64,000 nt of DNA. Source: Martelella mediterranea (GTDB lineage Bacteria > Pseudomonadota > Alphaproteobacteria > Rhizobiales > Rhizobiaceae). The position numbers and the translations under genes are program-made. The stretch spans positions 26,978-90,977 of the forward strand of contig PVUG01000010.1 of the NCBI GenBank assembly GCA_003001975.1. Reading direction: 5' to 3'. The notes beneath the pieces are model-generated. The model was not told the origin of the DNA and did no database searches. It was given only the letters and a program-made list of their open reading frames with translations. Below, piece after piece: positions 1-6,709 of the stretch (within the stretch, counting starts at the first letter, position 1; the number at the start of each line of letters is the position of its first letter).

Positions 1-2
1 TC

Positions 3-137
3 GGGATCGCGTCCGGGCTCGTCGGTCACCACCACGCAGTGGCGGCAATTTTCTGGGCCGGCGGTTTTCTGCTCTGGCTCAGGAGCTACTGGCCAGCGTT
101 CGCCGATCCTGCAACCCTCAACCAACATGATTGCTGA
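3..137 (+). CDS. C-terminal end of an unidentified membrane protein (partial)
   Basis: An open frame runs in from the left edge and stops at a TGA just 8 bases before nnrS. Its 44 visible residues contain a HHH cluster followed by one hydrophobic helix (AIFWAGGFLLWL) and a short polar tail. That is the shape of the last membrane span of a polytopic protein. The tight spacing to nnrS suggests one transcript and a related role in nitric-oxide or respiratory metabolism. The family cannot be named from this fragment; a second NnrS-like protein or another heme/copper membrane protein would both fit. Confidence 0.45.
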   Translation, partial: GIASGLVGHHHAVAAIFWAGGFLLWLRSYWPAFADPATLNQHDC

Positions 138-145
138 GATAAACA

Positions 146-1339
146 ATGACGACAATGGCAAGACTACGTGCATGGCAGGGACCGGCGATTTTCAGCTATG
201 GCTTCAGGCCGTTCTTCTTTTTCGGCGCGCTTGACGCCGCCTTGCTGATCGCGCTGTGGGTGCCGTGGTATCTCGGCTTCATCCAGGTGCCGAGCATGTT
301 CACGCCCGTCTCATGGCATGTGCACGAACTGCTGTACGGCTATGTGCCGGCGGTTATCGCGGGCTTTCTTCTGACCGCCGTTCCCAACTGGACGGGACGT
401 CTGCCGGTGGTCGGCTGGCCGCTTGCGGGCCTCTTCGGCCTCTGGCTTGGTGGGCGGATCGTCGTCGCCTTTTCGGCTTCGCTGACGCCCGCCCTTGTCT
501 ATCTTGCGGCTCTCGCCTTCCCGCTGGCGCTGATCGGATTACTGACGCGGGAAATTCTGACCGGTCACAATTGGCGTAACCTGAAGGTGATCGTGGTTCT
601 CACGCTGTTTACCGCCACACAGATCCTGTTTTATTATGAAAACGTCCGCTACGGCACGTCTGTCTATGCCGAACGCGCCGCCATCGCCCTCGTTATCATG
701 CTCATCCAGATCATCGGCGGTCGGGTGGTTCCAAGCTTTACCCGCAACTGGCTCAAGAAACAGGGTTCTCCGGTTCTTCCGCCCGCTTTCGGCCAATTCG
801 ACCGGTTCGTGATGGTGATGAGCGCTGCCGGTCTTGGCGCATGGGTCGTGTTCCCTGCATTCGACATAGAAGAACCGGTGCTGGGCTTGCTCCTGATGGC
901 TATCGGTGCCTTCAACCTGTTCCGGCAATGGCGCTGGCGACCTCTGCAAACCTTTGCCGAGCCGCTGGTCTTTATTCTGCATCTTGCATTCCTGCCGGTC
1001 AGTCTCGGCTTCGTCTTCGCCGGCTATGCTGCCTTTACAGGCGATGGGGGCGCAGAAAGCGCTGCGATACACTGCTGGACCGTCGGCGCCATCGGCGGCA
1101 TGACGCTTGCGATCATGACCCGCGCCAGCCGCGGCCATACCGGCCATCCGCTGACGGCACCGCCGGCCACGACGGCGGTCTATCTGGCGATCATGATCGC
1201 ATTGGTCCTGCGTCTTGCGGCCGCTTTCAATCCCAACTGGACATTCACGCTGATGCCTTTAGCAGGACTGGCATGGGTTTTCGCCTTCGCGGGCTTCTGC
1301 GTGGTTTACGGTCCAATGCTGTTCAAGCCCCGCAGCTGA
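146..1339 (+). CDS. nnrS: NnrS family heme-copper membrane protein
   Basis: A 397-residue, very hydrophobic protein with about 12 predicted membrane spans. It carries the family hallmark near residues 50-85: SWHVHELLYGY followed by AGFLLTAVPNWTG. NnrS proteins bind heme and copper in the inner membrane and help cells tolerate nitric oxide; they are controlled by NO-responsive regulators. The ATG at 146 is the first in frame. The gene lies 5 bp from the convergent nnrU stop and close to nsrR, which gives the function strong context. The length is normal for the family. A long open frame on the opposite strand (539-1147) and another at 841-2064 are shadows. Confidence 0.93.
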   Translation: MTTMARLRAWQGPAIFSYGFRPFFFFGALDAALLIALWVPWYLGFIQVPSMFTPVSWHVHELLYGYVPAVIAGFLLTAVPNWTGRLPVVGWPLAGLFGLWLGGRIVVAFSASLTPALVYLAALAFPLALIGLLTREILTGHNWRNLKVIVVLTLFTATQILFYYENVRYGTSVYAERAAIALVIMLIQIIGGRVVPSFTRNWLKKQGSPVLPPAFGQFDRFVMVMSAAGLGAWVVFPAFDIEEPVLGLLLMAIGAFNLFRQWRWRPLQTFAEPLVFILHLAFLPVSLGFVFAGYAAFTGDGGAESAAIHCWTVGAIGGMTLAIMTRASRGHTGHPLTAPPATTAVYLAIMIALVLRLAAAFNPNWTFTLMPLAGLAWVFAFAGFCVVYGPMLFKPRS

Positions 1340-1344
1340 AACGG

Positions 1345-2034
1345 TTACAGCCAGGCCAGCGGGTCGACGCCGATCAGCAGGCGATGGCCTTGCAACAGGA
1401 ACCAGACGTAAAGGGCCAGCCCAAGACCGGTCCAAAGCCAGACGCTTCGATCCGCATAAAAATGCGCGCGCCCTTCAACGATTGCCAGAAACGGCACACC
1501 GGAGGTTTGCGCGCGGACGGTCGCCCATTCGGCGTCGCCGAGCCGGCGCCGCGCACGGCGGTCGAGCACAGGCATTCCCGCGAACGCGAGCAGCCCCATG
1601 CCGCCAAACAGGATCAGCGACACGACATCCCCGTTCGGCGGAATATGCGCGAGCGACCAGAGGAGGAAACCGACAAGCACGGGGTGGCGGGTTATCGCGG
1701 TGATCGTGCCTTGGGAGGCTCCCTCACCACTGCGCCGGAAGGTGATCGAAAGCCGATTTTTCGCCGCAAGCCCTGCGGCGGTGAACCAGAAGGCGAACGG
1801 CATCGCGATCACCGGAACAAGGGCCTGCCACGGCGCGGGATACCAGAGGTAAATCAATGGTGCCTGCCGGGCGGCGACAATGATCCAGACCAGAAGCAGG
1901 GTCGACAGGAAAGAATAGAGGGTGAGATAGACACGGCGTCCCAGCAGGGCGATCAGCCTGGCACGCACAGGTGGCGCCGGCGGAACCACATGGGCCAGCA
2001 GGAAAGCAGAGATCGCGAGCAGAAAATTCGTCAT
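1345..2034 (-). CDS. nnrU: NnrU family membrane protein
   Basis: A 229-residue integral membrane protein with about five to six hydrophobic spans. It shows the NnrU-type sequence ITRHPVLVGFLLWSLAHI near the middle, a motif shared with isoprenylcysteine methyltransferase-like folds. NnrU is encoded with denitrification and NO-response genes in alphaproteobacteria; its biochemical activity is not settled. It is transcribed towards nnrS (convergent, 5 bp between stops) and divergently from nsrR, so its promoter sits in the 130-bp gap that also holds a candidate NsrR site. The start at 2034 gives an immediate hydrophobic first helix. Confidence 0.88.
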   Translation of the reverse strand: MTNFLLAISAFLLAHVVPPAPPVRARLIALLGRRVYLTLYSFLSTLLLVWIIVAARQAPLIYLWYPAPWQALVPVIAMPFAFWFTAAGLAAKNRLSITFRRSGEGASQGTITAITRHPVLVGFLLWSLAHIPPNGDVVSLILFGGMGLLAFAGMPVLDRRARRRLGDAEWATVRAQTSGVPFLAIVEGRAHFYADRSVWLWTGLGLALYVWFLLQGHRLLIGVDPLAWL

Positions 2035-2062
2035 GTTTTGGTCCCGCCTCCCGACGAAGAAT

Positions 2063-2092
2063 AAGATTCATCTTCGGTATATGATAATACCG
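2063..2092. promoter_or_regulatory. candidate NsrR operator between nnrU and nsrR
   Basis: AAGATTCAT at 2063-2071 matches one half of the known NsrR consensus (AAGATGCAT), and an imperfect opposite half (ATGATAATA) follows at 2082-2090. It lies in the divergent promoter region of nnrU and nsrR, where an autoregulatory NO-sensing operator is expected. Only one half matches well, so this is a suggestion. Confidence 0.35.
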
Positions 2093-2163
2093 GCAACAGA
2101 AAAACGCCTGGATTGCGGAACGTCCTCTGTGTTCCGCTGCCGCAGCATCCACGGAGAGCGCCG

Positions 2164-2607
2164 ATGCGTCTGACAACCTTTTCCGATTATGCACTGCGCG
2201 TCCTGATGTATGCAGCCTCGGCCGGCGACCGTCTGATCACGATCGAAGAGACATCGGCCGCCTATTCGATCTCGAAGACACATCTGATGAAGGTCGTGAA
2301 TGTGCTGACCAGAAACGGATACCTGATCAGTGTTCGCGGACGCTCGGGCGGTTTCCGTCTGTCACTGCCGCCCGAGCGGATCAATCTCGGCGCGGTGATC
2401 CGCGCAACGGAAGCCGATTTCGCACTTGTCGAGTGCTTTGCGACCGGAAACCAGTGTGTGGTCACGAAAAACTGCAAGCTACCGGCGATACTGAACGAAG
2501 CACTCACATCCTTCTTAAACGTCTTCGATCACTACACACTCGCCGACATTGTGCTCTCGCCTCAGGTCTTCGCCACGGCTTCACCGGCACGATCCTCTCC
2601 GCCATAA
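2164..2607 (+). CDS. nsrR: NsrR, NO-sensing Rrf2-family repressor
   Basis: A 147-residue Rrf2-type winged-helix regulator. It begins MRLTTFSDYALRVLMY, as NsrR and related proteins do, and carries three cysteines (Cys91, Cys98, Cys104) in the ECF..QC..NC pattern that holds the NO-sensitive iron-sulfur cluster. When NO attacks the cluster, repression of detoxification genes is lifted. The start at 2164 is preceded by GGAGAG at 2153-2158; an upstream in-frame ATG at 2113 would add residues not seen in the family. The divergent nnrU and nearby nnrS are the likely targets. The last 15 residues overlap the DUF305 remnant on the other strand and may be a read-through tail. Confidence 0.93.
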   Translation: MRLTTFSDYALRVLMYAASAGDRLITIEETSAAYSISKTHLMKVVNVLTRNGYLISVRGRSGGFRLSLPPERINLGAVIRATEADFALVECFATGNQCVVTKNCKLPAILNEALTSFLNVFDHYTLADIVLSPQVFATASPARSSPP

Positions 2608-2870
2608 GGCGAGACGACAAGACAGATCCGTCTCGCCTCCTCTATGGCCAGCGTATGGCGGGAATGGCTCGCTTTCGATACGGCGCTGACGCCGCCAGAT
2701 GCACATGTCGATCGCGCCTGGTGATGCGGTATCATGCCGGGCGCGAAAGCCACGCCCGGATCGTCATAGCGCAAGCCGTCCATCATCTCTTCATGCATCC
2801 CCATCATCGACTGTTCGTAGGCTTCGATCACCGTCAGAGTGCCAGCTCCGGAGCGCCTGCCCCCAGCTCG
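2562..2870 (-). pseudogene. decayed DUF305 family gene
   Basis: The minus strand reads AYEQSMMGMHEEMMDG, then DPGVAFAPGMIPHHQ, which is the heart of DUF305 (ferritin-like, metal-associated proteins often found with copper resistance). Directly after HHQ the frame breaks. Restoring one missing G would give the expected HHQGAIDM, so a single-base deletion has shifted the frame. The remaining 3' part (AIEEARRI) has further lesions, and the 3' end overlaps nsrR. No clear signal peptide remains upstream; the region 2884-3237 has one hydrophobic stretch on the same strand (GVPLGLASTLVIFLTVYWG) that may be part of the same dead locus. Confidence 0.7.
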
Positions 2871-2927
2871 CCATCGCCTCCGTTCATATCCGCCAGAGCC
2901 AGCGGTCCGCGCGGAAAAAGGCGGCAT

Positions 2928-3599
2928 GAAGACCCCAATAGACGGTCAAGAAAATCACCAGCGTCGAAGCAAGACCGAGTGGGACGCCGATGAGCGAACG
3001 CAGGGGCGAATGATCTACGAAGGTTACGGATGGGCAAGAAAAGCCGCTTCGAGTCCATGCAACGTTCGACCTTGTGAAACCCGTTCCTGGCATGGCTGGC
3101 ATCGCCACGTCTCGCTCGTCATGCTCGCCTTCGCCATGATGGCCACCATCCGCCATCATGCCAACGCCGCGCCACCCCCAAAAACGGTGCGTCGCATCGC
3201 CAACCGCCTCGCGCGTCAGCAAATCCGACCCCCACACATCATCTCATGGTCGCTCTGGCGACGAGCCCATATCAAATCAAAATCGCAACTGTAATGCTAA
3301 CATCAGACACTTCGCCGCACCGGCTCCCACGCCAGCCCACTTGACTTTGATCGATTGCGAGGACACACCTTATCACTATGAACTATACGAGTTTCCATCT
3401 CCGCTCCCAACGGGTTCGCCTTATCGTAGGCAAATAGCCCCCGGCCTGGTCGCGTCGCGCCCCGGTCGCGGGGCACGGGCATTTTGCCACCGGGCGCTCG
3501 AAACAGCGCCTGTCAAGCGACACAAATCCCTAGATAGCAGAGATAACGCCCGCACTCGCGGCCTTCATTTTGCTGATGATCTCAGCAAGGAGACAGACT
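2928..3599. other. gene-poor stretch, probably decayed coding DNA
   Basis: No open frame here has convincing family features. On the minus strand 2884-3237 encodes a His-rich segment and one membrane-like helix ending at a stop, next to the broken DUF305 gene; it looks like a second dying gene of the same metal-related locus. From 3240 to 3560 nothing recognisable is seen. The ribosome-binding site of the next gene (AAGGAG) is at 3587-3592. Confidence 0.4.
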
Positions 3600-4019
3600 G
3601 TGCCTTCAAACCAAAAGAAACTGCGCAAACCTGCAATTGTTCTGACGAAAACCGACCACAAGCGCCTTCTGCTTCTTGCCGAACGCTTTGCCGAGCAGAA
3701 TGCTGACCTTGCCGATTTTCTTCTCAGCGAACTCGAACGAGCTCGTATCGTTGAAGACGAACGCATTATTACTGATGTGGTGCGTATGGGCTCGTCTGTT
3801 CATTTCACGACCGATCTCGGCGAAGACCGACAGGTAACGCTGGTTTATCCCGGAAAAGCCGATATCGCTGAAGGCAAAATTTCTGTTCTGACTCCCATCG
3901 GCGCAGCGTTGATCGGCCTGAAAGCCGGGCATTCAATCGACTGGACGACACGAGACGGCCGGGTCTGCTGCTTGACGGTGGAATCGGTCAACCAGCCGCA
4001 GGACCCGGCCGAGCTTTAG
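3600..4019 (+). CDS. rnk: Rnk/GreA C-terminal domain protein (nucleoside diphosphate kinase regulator-like)
   Basis: A protein of 139 residues starting at a GTG that has a perfect AAGGAG seven bases upstream; the earlier in-frame ATG at 3570 lacks this. An N-terminal coiled-coil-like segment (KTDHKRLLLLAERFAEQ) is followed by a GreA/GreB-type C-terminal domain: VRMGSSVHFTTD, VTLVYPGKADI, ISVLTPIGAALIGLKAGHSIDW. Rnk-like proteins bind RNA polymerase at its secondary channel or affect nucleotide pools. The gene stands alone between decayed DNA and a repeat pair, so the neighbours say nothing about its role. Confidence 0.88.
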   Translation: MPSNQKKLRKPAIVLTKTDHKRLLLLAERFAEQNADLADFLLSELERARIVEDERIITDVVRMGSSVHFTTDLGEDRQVTLVYPGKADIAEGKISVLTPIGAALIGLKAGHSIDWTTRDGRVCCLTVESVNQPQDPAEL

Positions 4020-4112
4020 GCTCCGCCCTCTTTGAACACGCTATCCGGTTTGTTGCCCCTGAAGGGCAATGGGCTGTTCATCCGCTGTGGACGATCAGCC
4101 CGCAAGCCTCAG

Positions 4113-4206
4113 TTGTGAATCGGCAAAGTCAAATGACCCCGTTCACGGTAATAATATCAAAGGGATACGATGCCGATCGGCATCGGGACCCTACGCCGAT
4201 TCACAA
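4113..4206. repeat. 94-bp element with 12-bp terminal inverted repeats, copy 1
   Basis: The unit starts TTGTGAATCGGC and ends GCCGATTCACAA, a perfect 12-bp inverted repeat. A 16-bp palindrome (GATGCCGATCGGCATC) sits inside towards the right end. A second unit of the same length lies at 4304-4397 and differs at only a few positions. No coding capacity. From memory, the AAAGTCAAATGACCC segment resembles the terminal repeats of IS21-type elements, so this may be a MITE-like or solo-end relic. Confidence 0.8.
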
Positions 4207-4303
4207 TTAGCCCTCGCTTAACTCACTGAAAACCATGCGGAAAGCGATTTTTTGCTCGCCCATTGGGAGAGGGTTGATCTATTATTAAAGCATAAGTAGT
4301 AGA

Positions 4304-4397
4304 TTGTGAATCGGCAAAGTCAAATGGCCCCATTCACGGTAATAATATCAACGGGATATGATGCCGATCGGCATCGGGACCCTACGCCGATTCACAA
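4304..4397. repeat. 94-bp element with 12-bp terminal inverted repeats, copy 2
   Basis: Same length and same orientation as the unit at 4113-4206, with identical 12-bp ends and the same internal 16-bp palindrome. The two copies are separated by 97 bp that show no gene. Such a pair could come from duplication of a non-autonomous element or from loss of the interior of a larger transposon. Confidence 0.8.
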
Positions 4398-4685
4398 CCA
4401 AGCGACCATGTGTTCCTCTGCGAGCACGGCGGCTGCCTCATCGTCGAGAGGCGTCGTGTCGTTTTGGGAGCGAGACGATCTCATTCAAGGCGATCTCGCC
4501 TCGGCCACCGATCTCCAACTCATTGTCGGGCCTTTTCACAAGCGCCCATCACGTCGCCGGACCGGCATGATGCACGGCGAAGCGGATGGCCAGCGAGAGC
4601 GTCTCCTTACCGTCAACCGCCTTCGCTTGAGATCGTGGCGTTGACATGTGATTTGACGTTCGTAAGCGTCGTCCCGTGCTCTGGT
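4398..4685. other. no intact gene; possible decayed coding DNA
   Basis: On the minus strand short protein-like runs appear (KETLSLAIRFAVHHAGPAT, then VKRPDNELEIGGRGEIALN) interrupted by stops. They look like a dead gene, but I cannot place the family. The stretch lies between the repeat pair and the methyltransferase stop codon. Confidence 0.3.
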
Positions 4686-5300
4686 TCATCTCGGCTCGTA
4701 ACGGCTGACTTCGATGCCGGAGCCGACGGGGAGCACGACGCTGGTTATGCCGGGCATGGCGCGAACCGCCTTGCCATAGGCGATTGCGCCGGGTGCCGCG
4801 CGGCCGAGCATGTTGTCGGCAACGATGATCGCGCCGGGGTTAAGCTTCGGATAGAAGGCCTCAAGGCACGGAACGTAGAGGTCCTTCCACAGATCGAGCA
4901 ACACGAAATCGACTTTGTCGGGAAGGGCAGGGATCATCTCCACCGCGTCGCCGACCCAAAAGTCGATGTGGTCGGCAAGACCCGCCTTTTGGGTCATTTC
5001 CTTCGCATAGGCGGATTTATGCTCGTAGCGTTCCATTGTGATGACGCGGCCGCCGCTCGCTCGCGCGGCCTCGGCGAGCCAGATGCCGGAATAGCCGAAG
5101 GAGGTTCCGATCTCAAGGATGCTCGGCGAATTCAGGTTGCGCGCCAGAATGTTGATCAACTGGCCGGTATCCGGGCCGACCGCCATAAAGCGATTCTGGC
5201 CGCCATCGTCGCCGCCGGACGGCGATTTGCGATGATTCTCCCGCTCCTCGCGGATCTTTTCGTGATAGGCGTCAAGTACGGCTGAGATCTTGTCGTCCAT
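4686..5300 (-). CDS. class I SAM-dependent O-methyltransferase (family 3 type)
   Basis: A protein of 204 residues from the ATG at 5300, which has AGGAGA just upstream; an in-frame start nine codons earlier has no such site. The SAM-binding motif ILEIGTSFGYSGIWLA is near residues 62-78, followed by the acidic VITMERYE and by FVLLDLWKDLY, the metal/substrate loop of catechol-type methyltransferases. It would methylate a small hydroxylated or thiol compound in the cytoplasm. It lies on the same strand as the PadR regulator immediately upstream (54 bp), which often pairs with phenolic-stress or small-molecule enzymes, so the two probably form an operon. Substrate unknown. Confidence 0.88.
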   Translation of the reverse strand: MDDKISAVLDAYHEKIREERENHRKSPSGGDDGGQNRFMAVGPDTGQLINILARNLNSPSILEIGTSFGYSGIWLAEAARASGGRVITMERYEHKSAYAKEMTQKAGLADHIDFWVGDAVEMIPALPDKVDFVLLDLWKDLYVPCLEAFYPKLNPGAIIVADNMLGRAAPGAIAYGKAVRAMPGITSVVLPVGSGIEVSRYEPR

Positions 5301-5354
5301 GGTGTCTCCTGCTTCTTCAAATGGCACGGCGCGGCCGCAAATGGCCGCGCCGGT

Positions 5355-5912
5355 TCAACAGCGTTCGATCATCAGGGCCGCCTCGTCGAGCGCGGCGGCG
5401 ATTGCCCTGGCCGATGCCTCCTCGATCGGTCCACGCCGCAGCCGTAGTCGTAGGGCGAGCTTAAGATTTTCGATGGCGCGGATGAGCGGTTCGGGGACAC
5501 TATCCGGTTCGCCTTCGCGGGTCAGGAGCTCGTCAACCGCCGCTCGGTTAGCTGTCAGGAAAGCCTCTCCCTCGGCTGTAATCCTGTAGCGCTTGCGTGC
5601 GGTCTCTTCAATTTGCACGACTGCGTATCCCATGTCCTCGAGCCAGGAGAGTGTCGGATAGATCACGCCTGGGCTCGGACTGTAGTGTCCGCCCATGCGC
5701 TCCTCGATGACCTTGATGAGTTCGTAGCCGTGGCTGGGCTTTCGGGCGATCATTGCAAGGATGAGGGTACGCAGTTCGCCATAGTCGAAAAGTCGACCTG
5801 CCCGCCGTCCGCGACGGCGATGGTGTGCGCCGCGATGATGGCGGTCATGCCCGGGCATTTGGTCGGGTTCAGGAGTCTGGCGGCCCGATCCGTCTTTGGA
5901 TTTGTTTTCCAT
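5355..5912 (-). CDS. PadR family transcriptional regulator
   Basis: A 185-residue protein. After a basic, histidine-rich N-terminal tail (DRHHRGAHHRRRGRR) comes the PadR winged helix: LRTLILAMIARKPSHGYELI, then SPGVIYPTLSWLEDMGY and the wing RYRITAEGEAFL. The C-terminal helix, rich in Leu and Arg, would dimerise. The histidine-rich tail suggests metal sensing or simply a flexible tail; such tails are common in this subfamily. A strong palindrome directly upstream of the start (5928-5960) is the likely autoregulatory operator. Cotranscription with the methyltransferase is expected. Confidence 0.9.
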   Translation of the reverse strand: MENKSKDGSGRQTPEPDQMPGHDRHHRGAHHRRRGRRAGRLFDYGELRTLILAMIARKPSHGYELIKVIEERMGGHYSPSPGVIYPTLSWLEDMGYAVVQIEETARKRYRITAEGEAFLTANRAAVDELLTREGEPDSVPEPLIRAIENLKLALRLRLRRGPIEEASARAIAAALDEAALMIERC

Positions 5913-5915
5913 GAA

Positions 5916-5974
5916 TTACAATGTATGTCTCGATATATCGAAACTAAAGATATATCGAGATTAAATTCTTGTAA
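5916..5974. promoter_or_regulatory. nested palindrome, likely PadR operator
   Basis: Inner arms TCTCGATATATC (5928-5939) and GATATATCGAGA (5949-5960) are perfect inverted repeats around a 9-bp spacer; outer arms TTACAA (5916) and TTGTAA (5969) flank them. The site begins 4 bp upstream of the PadR start codon, where bound repressor would block transcription. PadR proteins typically bind ATATCG-type palindromes. Confidence 0.75.
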
Positions 5975-6150
5975 TATACGCGCTTCGTGGTCCGTTACGC
6001 GCATCCGGTGTCGGCGCGATCACGCATAGTGCCACGATGAGAAGGAAACCGAGGCCGACAATACTGGCCCGCATGGCGGACATGCTTCCTCGGCTGATCC
6101 ATACTCGTTGAGCCGTGAACCGGGAGGTTCTTATTTGTCGGGGCACGACG

Positions 6151-6243
6151 CTACTTTCCTTTCAGAACGATCTTGCGCTCATCATCGACGAAACAGATAG
6201 AAGTCGCTTGCTGACTGACATCCAGTCCGGCGTAATATTTCAT
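6151..6243 (-). pseudogene. N-terminal fragment of an IS110-family transposase
   Basis: Thirty codons from the ATG at 6243 read MKYYAGLDVSQQATSICFVD and continue to DDERKIVLKG before a stop at 6151. This is the start of the DEDD domain of IS110/IS1111 transposases (the AGLDV motif holds the first catalytic Asp). A ribosome-binding site (GGAGAACC) precedes it. The remaining 300 or so residues are absent, so this is an insertion-sequence scar. It is not related closely to the IS110-type element at the right end of the window. Confidence 0.75.
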
Positions 6244-6462
6244 GGTGGTTCTCCTTATAGCTTCGGCACACTGGCCACGCTGGACAACGGACAGCGTGGA
6301 GAGCCGCCGCCTGGAAGGCTAGGCCCTGAGCGATTACGCTATGTGTTGTAGCTTAGACGGCCACGGCTCATCCCGGCGGGCCGGATAGTGTCAGCTAGCG
6401 GCTGACAGGCTGATGATCCGATTACCGCTCATTGTGGCGATTGTTTCCAGTGTCATATAGCG

Positions 6463-6582
6463 GGATCGCTGGACCGCATGATCCCGTATCTGATCCCGCT
6501 CGTCCTGGTGATCCTCGCATGCCTCGCGCTCATCACCTATCTGCCGGAAATCAGCCTCGGAATTCTGGGGCTGGTCCGCTAA
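6463..6582 (+). pseudogene. C-terminal scrap of a TRAP transporter large permease (DctM type)
   Basis: The frame reads GSLDRMIPYLIPLVLVILA and then ITYLPEISLGILGLVR with a stop at 6580-6582. This matches the last membrane helix and tail of DctM-type TRAP permeases, where a DR-x-x-PF/PY-L helix and the 'tyfP-LsLwL' end are typical. An in-frame stop lies just upstream, and the rest of the gene is missing. It shows that a TRAP transporter locus once stood here and was deleted, probably with help of the neighbouring IS110 element. Confidence 0.55.
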
Positions 6583-6624
6583 CAGAAACAGGCGCCCGGG
6601 ACCGAAGTTCGGTTCCAGGCATGC

Positions 6625-6660
6625 AGAAACCCGGTCAGCTCGCAGGCGGCCGGGGTTTCT
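6625..6660. terminator. hairpin between the TRAP scrap and the MFS gene
   Basis: AGAAACCCGG (6625-6634) pairs with CCGGGGTTTCT (6650-6660), with one bulged base. It stands between two genes that end towards each other and could terminate both; there is no strong T-run. Confidence 0.45.
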
Positions 6661-6709
6661 GCCGCCGGAGTTCCGCGGCATCGGCAGCGCCGGGCTTCGA
6701 CCCTGTTTG

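Noticed and set aside
841..2064. A 407-codon plus-strand frame across nnrS and nnrU
   Set aside because: It overlaps both real genes and has no family features.
4410..5285. A 291-codon plus-strand frame across the methyltransferase
   Set aside because: It is antisense to the O-methyltransferase and has no domain.
5961..6146. A 61-codon minus-strand frame with a hydrophobic stretch upstream of the PadR operator
   Set aside because: No ribosome site and no family; it overlaps the IS110 scar region.
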